A stretch of DNA of 21,906 nt. Origin: DAOUGC01 sp034429695. GTDB lineage: Bacteria; Chloroflexota; Anaerolineae; Anaerolineales; Anaerolineaceae. Positions 1 to 5,888 of this stretch are shown piece by piece (the stretch's first letter is position 1; each line of letters starts with the position of its first letter). The DNA lies in contig DAOUGC010000118.1 of the NCBI GenBank assembly GCA_034429695.1, forward strand, positions 1 to 21,906, read 5' to 3'. The notes under the pieces are model-generated. The model worked only from the letters and a program-made list of their open reading frames with translations. It was not told the DNA's origin and searched no databases. The position numbers and the translations under genes are program-made.

Positions 1-13
1 TCTTCCTTTAACT

Positions 14-34
14 AAAAAAGGGGGCTTTCGCCCC
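14..34 (-). terminator. Rho-independent terminator, leftward
   Basis: A 5-bp all-GC stem (GGGGC/GCCCC) closes on a GAAA tetraloop when read on the minus strand and is followed by six T (14-19). Only the minus strand has the T-run. No minus-strand gene lies in 35-165, so it probably ends the short transcript predicted from the promoter at 72-99. Confidence 0.7.
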
Positions 35-66
35 GGGTGAATCCTACTACCTGGATATGCCAAGGT
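14..66 (-). ncRNA. Candidate small RNA of about 50 nt
   Basis: The span between the predicted leftward promoter and the leftward terminator would give a transcript of about 50 nt. Its 5' part can form a small imperfect hairpin (CCUUGG against CCAGG) and it ends in the GC stem with GAAA loop and U-run. It contains no credible coding sequence: an ATG near the start opens only nine codons without a ribosome site. I recognise no RNA family. This is an inference from the promoter and terminator signals only. Confidence 0.35.
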
Positions 67-71
67 TCAGA

Positions 72-99
72 TTCATATATATTATACAATATGTGTCAA
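72..99 (-). promoter_or_regulatory. Predicted sigma-70 promoter, leftward
   Basis: A perfect -35 box TTGACA (minus strand, 99-94) is followed after 16 nt by TATGAA(T) as the -10 (77-72). The predicted start is near position 65. The only thing downstream before the window edge is the terminator at 14-34. Confidence 0.45.
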
Positions 100-165
100 G
101 TTTTATCAAAATTTCTCCTCATTACCAAGAAGCATCTCAACTTACGCTAAACTCCTTGTCTTCCC

Positions 166-759
166 ATGCCAACCTCTGACTCCTCCTCCTACTACAACCG
201 CAACGCAGAAGAATTTGTGCGTTACACCCTGCACGCAGACCTGGGCGTACTGTATGCGCCGTTCCTGGCGCTCGTACCGGCGGGCGGACACATCCTGGAC
301 GCCGGCTGCGGGTCAGGACGCGACTCGCTGCACTTTTTACGCCAGGGTTACCGTGTCTCAGCCTTTGATGCAGCCGAGGAGATGGTCAAAACCGCCAGCC
401 AGCTCAGCGGCCTGCCGGTGCAACTGATGCGCTTTGAGGATGTGGATGCGTGCGAAGAATACGATGCTGTGTGGGCAAACGCCTCACTGCTGCACGTCCC
501 CGATTCCGACCTGGATGCGGTCATCCAGCGTCTGACGCAGGCGCTCAAACCGGGTGGCGTCTTTTTCATGTCGTACAAATACGGCAATGGCGAGATCTTC
601 CGCAGTGAGCGTTTGTTCAACAACTTTGATGAACAACGGTTTGCCGAACTACTAAAGAAACACCCCGGGCTGCACACTGTGCAATGCTGGGTCACCGCTG
701 ATGTTCGCCCGCAGCGCAGCCACGAGCGCTGGCTCAACGCCCTGCTCTTGAAAAAATAA
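166..759 (+). CDS. Class I SAM-dependent methyltransferase
   Basis: A 197-residue soluble protein of the Rossmann-type methyltransferase family, which transfers a methyl group from S-adenosylmethionine; the acceptor cannot be told. Motif I is ILDAGCGSGRD at residues 43-53 and the acidic residue after strand 2 lies in AFDAAEEM (66-73). The motif before strand 4 includes WANASLLHVP, and ALKPGG begins the strand 5 region. The length suits a minimal methyltransferase with no extra domain. The ATG at 166 has no SD sequence within 15 nt, so the mRNA may have a very short leader; no better in-frame start is seen. It is followed by its own terminator, so it is probably monocistronic. The family is clear; the substrate is unknown. 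Confidence 0.85.
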   Translation: MPTSDSSSYYNRNAEEFVRYTLHADLGVLYAPFLALVPAGGHILDAGCGSGRDSLHFLRQGYRVSAFDAAEEMVKTASQLSGLPVQLMRFEDVDACEEYDAVWANASLLHVPDSDLDAVIQRLTQALKPGGVFFMSYKYGNGEIFRSERLFNNFDEQRFAELLKKHPGLHTVQCWVTADVRPQRSHERWLNALLLKK

Positions 760-784
760 GCCGCATCAGGCAACCATGATCACA

Positions 785-817
785 ACACAGAGGGTCCGCT
801 TTCCTCTGTGTTTTTTA
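785..817 (+). terminator. Rho-independent terminator of the methyltransferase
   Basis: A 9-bp perfect stem (ACACAGAGG/CCTCTGTGT) with a 9-nt loop is followed by an uninterrupted T-run, 25 nt after the methyltransferase stop codon. I saw nothing else assignable between 818 and the next gene at 979. Confidence 0.85.
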
Positions 818-978
818 TTCTGGAAATCATTGTAAAAAAGCTCTATGCTTGTCCCTCACAAAGTTGTATCATATGTGGTTCCCCACCCAACCTGCACGCA
901 ACGAACAGGGAACGAATATAGGACAAGCCACGGAAACGCAGTACCGTGCAACCTGTTTACTCAAAGGAAGGATCAACC

Positions 979-1368
979 ATGCCTCAACTCGAAAAAGGCG
1001 GTAAATGGGTGTTTGGCTGGGCGGTGATTGCTCCTGACCGGCGCCTCACCATCCCACCCGCAGCATTTGTTGAGTATCACTTCACTGTGGGAGAGACCGT
1101 GCACTTTTTACACGGCAGCCGGCGCTCGGGCGGTTTTGCCATCGGCAGGCCGCAGACCCTGGCACAAAGCAAAATTCCGCTCGATCAACGCATTTTTGCG
1201 CACGGCATCATCCTGCAGGGCGGTCAGGTGGAAGCGCCCGCACTCGACGGCGTGGAGCCTGGAAATCGGCTGCTGGTGGTACGCGGCAGCGGGCTGGCGC
1301 TGGGATTTCTGGCATACGGCCCCATCCATGATCTCGCCCGGCAGCACCCCGAAGTGGAGATATTTTAG
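979..1368 (+). CDS. Conserved hypothetical protein, possible AbrB-like barrel
   Basis: A 129-residue protein of unknown function with no signal peptide or membrane segment. The N-terminal half has a charged start (EKGGKWVFGW), then RRLTIPPAAFVEY and a VGETVHFL strand followed by GSRRSGGFAIG. The 'R-x-TIPP...GE-V' layout resembles swapped-hairpin AbrB/SpoVT-like folds, but the match is visual only and the family remains uncharacterised. The start at 979 is chosen because GGAAGG lies about 6 nt upstream; upstream codons in the same frame look non-coding. It is 34 nt before the hydrolase gene, so the two are likely co-transcribed. Confidence 0.7.
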   Translation: MPQLEKGGKWVFGWAVIAPDRRLTIPPAAFVEYHFTVGETVHFLHGSRRSGGFAIGRPQTLAQSKIPLDQRIFAHGIILQGGQVEAPALDGVEPGNRLLVVRGSGLALGFLAYGPIHDLARQHPEVEIF

Positions 1369-1402
1369 TTCGACCGGATCCAACCAGAAAGGAGCGGATC
1401 GG

Positions 1403-2320
1403 ATGAATGACAGCGAATTCAAAAAAACATACGCAGAAGTTCCCACCGAACAGGTTAACCTATACAGGCAGTTCCGGGCGACCCACCCGTCGAAATCACT
1501 GCCAACCGGCCAGCGCCAGTGGGGCTATCTGGCTTGCGGGGCAGGACAAAAAACACTGCTGTTCCTTGCCGGGGGGTTTCTGCGCGCCGACATGTGGTTT
1601 AACACCATCCACGAGCTGGAAAGCCGCTACCGCATCCTCGCCACTGATTCTTACCTGCTGCATGACCTGTCCTTTAAGGAAGCTGCTGACCTGATCCCGC
1701 AACTGCTGGACAGGGAAGGTGTGGAGCGCGCCACGCTGGTCGGCCTGTCAGCCGGCGGCGGGTTGGCGCAACTGCTGGCGCAGCGTTGCCCTGAGCGCAT
1801 CGAACACCTGGTGCTCTCCCACACCGGGCTGCTGGAAAGCAACCCTCAGGACGCACAGCGCATCCGGCGCATCCGCGGGCTGGTCAGGGTGCTGCCGCTC
1901 TTCATCATCCGGCGCATCCTGCTCAACCGCACCAGCGGGCATTTACCCCGGTCAAGCCAGTGGATCCGCTTTCATCAGGCATATTTCCACGAATCATCGC
2001 AAGCCATCACCCGGCAAATGTTCATGCGCTTTCTGGACGACGCGCTGGAAATCCGGGGCGAGCCTGCCATTTCCAGTGCTCCCATCATCCTCAACGGCAG
2101 GGTGTTGATTCTCAACTCACATGATGATCAGCTCAGCAGTCCTGTGGTGGAAAAGCTGCAAAAGCGTTTTCCGGGGGCAACAACACACATTTTTGAGGAA
2201 GGCGGGCATCATACCTTCCTGCTGTACCCCGAACTCTACACCGCCGCCCTGGCCGGTTTTCTGCGCACCGCCTGGCTGGAACACGCACCAACTGCCGCAA
2301 CCAGCCAATCTCAACCCTGA
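1403..2320 (+). CDS. Alpha/beta-hydrolase fold protein
   Basis: A 305-residue cytoplasmic hydrolase of the alpha/beta-fold superfamily, probably an esterase, lipase or C-C hydrolase; the substrate is not predictable. The nucleophile elbow is VGLSAGGG, with Ser116. The acid is probably in NSHDDQL (Asp241 or Asp242) and the base in GGHHTF (His269 or His270), giving a complete catalytic triad. An LFLAGG segment (53-58) is a plausible oxyanion-hole region. A basic, hydrophobic stretch around residues 150-185 would be the cap. The ATG at 1403 follows AAAGGAGC by a suitable distance. The next gene starts 17 nt after its stop, consistent with an operon. Confidence 0.85.
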   Translation: MNDSEFKKTYAEVPTEQVNLYRQFRATHPSKSLPTGQRQWGYLACGAGQKTLLFLAGGFLRADMWFNTIHELESRYRILATDSYLLHDLSFKEAADLIPQLLDREGVERATLVGLSAGGGLAQLLAQRCPERIEHLVLSHTGLLESNPQDAQRIRRIRGLVRVLPLFIIRRILLNRTSGHLPRSSQWIRFHQAYFHESSQAITRQMFMRFLDDALEIRGEPAISSAPIILNGRVLILNSHDDQLSSPVVEKLQKRFPGATTHIFEEGGHHTFLLYPELYTAALAGFLRTAWLEHAPTAATSQSQP

Positions 2321-2337
2321 TAACATTGGAGGACGTT

Positions 2338-2793
2338 ATGAGCCTGTTTCTTCATCTGGTCATCTACAACCTGGTCATTTCGATCATTCTTTACACCTCA
2401 CTGGCGGTCAATTCACGCATGTGGATGCACCGCATGCCGCCCGAGGTGGTGCAAAAAGTGCCGCCCCGCACCCCCGCCGAGAAGCGCCTGCTGTATTACT
2501 TTGGCATCCCGTTCATGCTGGTTCTGTTGATCTACCCCATCGCTTACGTACTCCCGCTGGATGTCAGCTATTGGCAACGCTTCCTGATTCTGGCTGCATT
2601 TTTTGCCGGTTTTGCGCTGTGGGATACACTGGTGCTGGATATTTTGATCTTCTGCATCATCACCCCCAGGTTCATCATCATGCCAGGCACCACCCGGCAG
2701 GACTACGCCAACAAGAAGTACCACCTGATCAGTGGCAGCAAGGGCGTTCCCATGTCACTGGCATTTGCCGCACTCGTGGCCCTCATCATCTAA
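2338..2793 (+). CDS. Four-helix integral membrane protein of unknown function
   Basis: A 151-residue protein with about four hydrophobic segments: the N-terminus (residues 3-24), the middle (about 56-75 and 80-107), and a short C-terminal helix ending in LVALII. Between helices 1 and 2 is a polar, proline-rich loop containing PPRTPAEKR. A short polar loop after helix 3 contains PGTTRQDY and KKYHLISG. I do not recognise a named family. The ATG at 2338 is preceded by TTGGAGG at ideal spacing, which excludes the slightly longer reading that begins at ATT. It sits 17 nt after the hydrolase, so it probably belongs to the same transcript. Confidence 0.75.
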   Translation: MSLFLHLVIYNLVISIILYTSLAVNSRMWMHRMPPEVVQKVPPRTPAEKRLLYYFGIPFMLVLLIYPIAYVLPLDVSYWQRFLILAAFFAGFALWDTLVLDILIFCIITPRFIIMPGTTRQDYANKKYHLISGSKGVPMSLAFAALVALII

Positions 2794-2913
2794 ACCGTGA
2801 GGTCAATGTCAGTATTTTCACCCACCACGCGAAACCATTTTCCGCATCTCCGGTCTTAATCTTCTTTTGGCGGGGATGCACCAGCAGGTTTTAAGAGATC
2901 ACAGGAGGATTCC

Positions 2914-3234
2914 ATGACCATCAGCCGTATCTGGCACGGGTACACCACCCACGCCAATGCAGACACCTACGAAGCGCTGTTGAAGAGCGAGATCTTCACC
3001 GGCATCCAGGGGCGCAACATCCGCGGTTTTCAGCGCATCCAGCTTTTCAGGCGCGAACTGGAAAGCGAGACCGAGTTCATCACCGTCATGTGGTTCGACT
3101 CGCTGGATGCGGTGATCGAATTTGCCGGTGAGGATTACGAAGCTGCTGTGGTGCCGCCCAAAGCGCGTCAGGTACTATCGCATTTTGATGAGCGCTCGCA
3201 ACATTACGAAGTTCGCCATGAGCTGGACGGGTAA
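2914..3234 (+). CDS. Antibiotic biosynthesis monooxygenase (ABM)-like protein
   Basis: A 106-residue small protein resembling the dimeric alpha/beta-barrel (ferredoxin-like) ABM superfamily. It has an initial RIWHGYTT strand, a helix with YEALL, a strand containing IRGFQRIQLFRREL, then FITVMWFDSLDAVIEFAG, where the second strand runs into a helix, and a terminal HYEVRHEL strand. Members include heme-degrading, quinol-oxidising and purely structural proteins, so no reaction is assigned. A strong SD (AGGAGG) precedes the ATG. The preceding 120 nt (2794-2913) show nothing recognisable. It lies 84 nt upstream of mop. Confidence 0.75.
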   Translation: MTISRIWHGYTTHANADTYEALLKSEIFTGIQGRNIRGFQRIQLFRRELESETEFITVMWFDSLDAVIEFAGEDYEAAVVPPKARQVLSHFDERSQHYEVRHELDG

Positions 3235-3318
3235 AGACCTGTACAAAAAAGACCCTGCTGCCCCGGTTTGTGCTACCATGAAATCAACGTATCCGCAGGA
3301 TTTTATTGGAGGGAAAAC

Positions 3319-3528
3319 ATGAAAATTAGTGCGCGCAATGTCTTGAAAGGAACCGTCAAGAAGATCATCCCCGGAGCAGTCAACACCGAAGTGGTGATCC
3401 AGACCGCGGGCGGCGAGGAAATCGTCTCGGTGATCACCAAAGAATCCGTTGAAAGTCTTGGACTGGTGGAGGGTAAACCCGTTTACGCTGTGGTCAAGGC
3501 TTCCAACGTCATGGTGGCTGTGGACTGA
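3319..3528 (+). CDS. mop: Molybdopterin-binding Mop protein (single TOBE domain)
   Basis: A 69-residue single-domain TOBE/Mop protein, nearly all domain. The Mop family assembles into hexamers that bind molybdate or tungstate in the cytoplasm for storage or homeostasis. The sequence follows the family pattern closely: SARN at residues 4-7, GTVKKIIPGAVNTEV, a GG turn, IVSVIT, SLGL, and AVVKASNVMVAVD at the end. The start at 3319 is set by GGAGGG six nt upstream; a longer in-frame reading beginning at 3268 has no ribosome site. It converges on the ModA-fusion transporter operon across a shared terminator, which supports a link to oxyanion uptake. Confidence 0.93.
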   Translation: MKISARNVLKGTVKKIIPGAVNTEVVIQTAGGEEIVSVITKESVESLGLVEGKPVYAVVKASNVMVAVD

Positions 3529-3546
3529 TCCGCCGCCGATACAACA

Positions 3547-3582
3547 AACAACAGGCTCGCATTCTCATGCGAGCCTGTTGTT
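3547..3582. terminator. Bidirectional terminator between mop and the transporter operon
   Basis: A perfect 16-bp inverted repeat (left arm 3547-3562, right arm 3567-3582) with a 4-nt TCTC loop. Both arms end in A/T-rich sequence, so the RNA from either strand can form the hairpin with a U-containing tail. It begins 19 nt after the mop stop and ends 1 nt before the NTPase stop codon, so it can terminate both convergent transcripts. Confidence 0.85.
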
Positions 3583-3583
3583 A

Positions 3584-4096
3584 TTAATCAACGTTCGCCT
3601 GCCCGACCTCGTGTGTCTCGTAGACAAAGCCAAGTTGCGAAAATTGCGGCAAACATTCCGGCCGGATCACCACCAACGCCTGCCTGAAAACTGCATTGCG
3701 CAATACATCCAGCGCTGCCGTCCATCCCATTTGCCGCTCAAACTCCAGCGGACCCAGTTCATCCATCACCAGCAGATCTGTATGTCGGATCTCCGCCAGG
3801 CGCTGGTTACCCCAGGCAAGCGTCTGCGCATCAAAGGTCCAGTGTCCCAGGCGGGGACCATTCAACTCACCTTCCTCGTTGCTGGCAAGCAGCCTTGTCT
3901 CCCCATCCTGCAGGCTGATCGCTTGAATGCCGTTGCGCCTGCCATGCACGTATCTGCCCGGGGTGATCAGCCCGGCAACCTGCCAGCCCAGCAAACGGCT
4001 GCGCTGAATCACCTTCTGGCAAAAGGTGGTCTTTCCGGCTTCCCGCCAGCCGGTGATCACCGTTATCTGCCTGTGCCCAGCCGGGTTCAACTCCAC
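3584..4096 (-). CDS. THEP1-like nucleoside-triphosphatase
   Basis: A 170-residue P-loop NTPase of the THEP1 (NTPase_1) type. Walker A is GWREAGKT (16-23) and Walker B is DLLVMDELGPLE (107-118), with the DE-x-G-x-LE pattern typical of the family. Family members hydrolyse NTPs slowly in vitro and their cellular role is not settled. Related proteins (DUF2478) occur beside molybdenum-transport genes in other bacteria. It is the last gene of the fused-receptor transporter operon; its start overlaps the end of the ATPase gene by 10 nt, implying translational coupling. A role in handling molybdenum or its cofactor is inferred from context only. Confidence 0.82.
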   Translation of the reverse strand: MELNPAGHRQITVITGWREAGKTTFCQKVIQRSRLLGWQVAGLITPGRYVHGRRNGIQAISLQDGETRLLASNEEGELNGPRLGHWTFDAQTLAWGNQRLAEIRHTDLLVMDELGPLEFERQMGWTAALDVLRNAVFRQALVVIRPECLPQFSQLGFVYETHEVGQANVD

Positions 4097-4863
4097 AACA
4101 CCACCTTCCGCCCCGCTACTTCAGCCACCTCCACCGGCAGGTTGTACAGACGGGTAAGGGAAGGTGTGGTAAACACGGCATCCATCTCGCCGGTCTCCAG
4201 TACGCTTCCTTTGCGCATTAAGACCAGGTGCGTGGCAAGCGCCGAAGCCATATCAGGCTCGTGGGTGGTAAAGACAATGGTGGTTCCCTGTGCGGTTAGA
4301 AGGCGCAATAGTTCCACCAGGCGGCCCTTGTTGCCCAGATCCAGATGTGATGTGGGTTCATCCAGCAACAGCAGGCGTGGTTGTTGCGCCAGGGCGCGCG
4401 CCATCAACACCAACTGACGCTCACCGCCACTCAGACTCAGGATCGAACGGTTCATCAGGTGCTCCATGCCCACCTGCCGGATGGCCTGTGCAGCAATGTG
4501 ATAATCCTCAGGGGCGGGCATGGCCAGCGGGGCAAGGTACGGGGCGCGCCCAAGCAGCACATACTCCAGCAATGAAAACTCAAACGGGGTATGTTCATTC
4601 TGCGGCACCAGCGCCATCCACTGTCCCAGTGAGCGGCGGGTATACCCGCTCAGGGGTTGCCCGTCAAGCAATATCCTGCCGTTGTGGGGTTTCAGCCACC
4701 CCAGGGCAAGATGAAGCAGGGTGGTCTTTCCGGCTCCGTTGGGACCCAGGATGGCAGTGACTGTGCCGGGTTGGATGTTCAGGTCCAATCCTTCCATCAC
4801 CCGCCGTTGCGGGGTGTAACCAAATGCGACATCAGAGTAACACAGCAAAGGACAGAGGGTCAT
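4087..4863 (-). CDS. ABC transporter ATPase, FecE/BtuD type
   Basis: A 258-residue cytoplasmic ATPase that powers the adjacent permease. All motifs are intact: Walker A GPNGAGKT (40-47), Q-loop Gln88, signature LSGGE (144-148), Walker B LLLLDEPT with Asp168 and Glu169, D-loop SHLD, and switch His201 in TTHEPD. There is no extra C-terminal TOBE or regulatory domain. ModC-type molybdate ATPases usually carry one, so this fits the B12/siderophore (type II importer) family. Its ATG overlaps the permease stop codon as ATGA, the usual coupling for subunits made together. Confidence 0.93.
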   Translation of the reverse strand: MTLCPLLCYSDVAFGYTPQRRVMEGLDLNIQPGTVTAILGPNGAGKTTLLHLALGWLKPHNGRILLDGQPLSGYTRRSLGQWMALVPQNEHTPFEFSLLEYVLLGRAPYLAPLAMPAPEDYHIAAQAIRQVGMEHLMNRSILSLSGGERQLVLMARALAQQPRLLLLDEPTSHLDLGNKGRLVELLRLLTAQGTTIVFTTHEPDMASALATHLVLMRKGSVLETGEMDAVFTTPSLTRLYNLPVEVAEVAGRKVVLWS

Positions 4864-5888
4864 CGCGGTGCCTGCCCGGGTTGACGGATCATCAGATACA
4901 GGAACCCGCCTGCCCCGATTAATGAGGTGAGGATCCCGAGCGGGATTTCCCCGGCAAACAGGGTGCGCGCCAGGTTGTCACACAGCATGGTGAAGATCGC
5001 ACCGATCAACATGGATGCCGGGATCATGGTACGCGCATCCACACCAAACAACCGCCGGGCAATGTGTGGGATGATCAACCCCACCCAACTGACCATACCG
5101 GCAACCGAGATGACCGCCGAAGTAGCCAGCACCACCGCCAGCAGCAGCACGGTCCGCTCACGGCCCGGCGCAGCGCCGAGGGAAAAGGCGGTTTCATCGC
5201 TCAAGGAGAGCAGATTCAACCGCCAGCGCATGCGATATGTCACCAGCAGGCCTATCAACACGGCGGGCAAAATGGACAAAAAGCGTTGCCATGTGATTCC
5301 CGATAACCCGCCCAGCAGCCAAAAGGTGATTTCTGGGAGCTGCCGCATGGGGTCTGCCATGTATTTGAGAATACCCAGCCCGGATGAAAACAAAGCTGAT
5401 ATGGCAATGCCGGCGAGCACCAATCTCAGCACCCAGCCGCCGTAACGCACCCGCCTGGCAAGCAGATAGGAAAGTCCCAGCCCCGCAAAAGCAAACACCG
5501 CCGCCGAGGACTGCACCGCCCACGCTGAATTGGTGAGGAAGATAATGCTTAAAGCTGCCCCAAATGAGGCTCCCTGCGACACCCCCAGAAAGCCGGGCTC
5601 CACCAGCGGGTTGCCAAAGATCATCTGAAAGGTGGCGCCAGCCGCTGCCAGAGAGGCTCCCAGCAGCATCGAGGTCAATAAACGGGGCAGGCGCAGGTTC
5701 AGCACCAGGCGCTGCGCCAGTTCATCATCCATGAAACCATCCAGCGACAACAGCGTGAACCCCGGATAGCGCCCGATGAAAATGGACAGCAGGAATATGC
5801 CCACCATCAGGACGGCCAGCCAGCGAATGGACTGGCTGGCAATCCGATGGGCGGCGTCAGGAGCGATTGAAGCCGCGGACGATTTCAG
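4860..5888 (-). CDS. FecCD/BtuC-type ABC permease
   Basis: A hydrophobic type II importer permease with many transmembrane helices. Landmarks include RLLTSMLLGASLAAAGATFQ, FGNPLVEPGFLG, MVSWVGLIIPHIAR (the helix pair that contacts the ATPase) and the closing GAGGFLYLM. The first ATG (5807) gives 315 residues, has no ribosome site, and cuts into the first membrane helix. A CTG at 5888 adds 27 residues, including charged residues and the front of helix 1 (IRWLAVL). It is preceded by AAGGAG with 7-nt spacing and overlaps the receptor's stop codon as CTGA. I therefore take the CTG as the start; this is inference. Only one permease gene is present, so it is probably a homodimer. Confidence 0.88.
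   Translation of the reverse strand: MKSSAASIAPDAAHRIASQSIRWLAVLMVGIFLLSIFIGRYPGFTLLSLDGFMDDELAQRLVLNLRLPRLLTSMLLGASLAAAGATFQMIFGNPLVEPGFLGVSQGASFGAALSIIFLTNSAWAVQSSAAVFAFAGLGLSYLLARRVRYGGWVLRLVLAGIAISALFSSGLGILKYMADPMRQLPEITFWLLGGLSGITWQRFLSILPAVLIGLLVTYRMRWRLNLLSLSDETAFSLGAAPGRERTVLLLAVVLATSAVISVAGMVSWVGLIIPHIARRLFGVDARTMIPASMLIGAIFTMLCDNLARTLFAGEIPLGILTSLIGAGGFLYLMIRQPGQAPR

Noticed and set aside
2121..2894. Open frame running across the hydrolase end and membrane protein
   Set aside because: It is out of frame with two well-supported genes, and its His/Pro-rich translation is typical of a shadow frame in GC-rich DNA.
3449..4417. Long open frame opposite the NTPase and ATPase genes
   Set aside because: It overlaps mop and the reverse-strand NTPase and ATPase genes, whose motifs are complete. 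Its translation has no recognisable domain.
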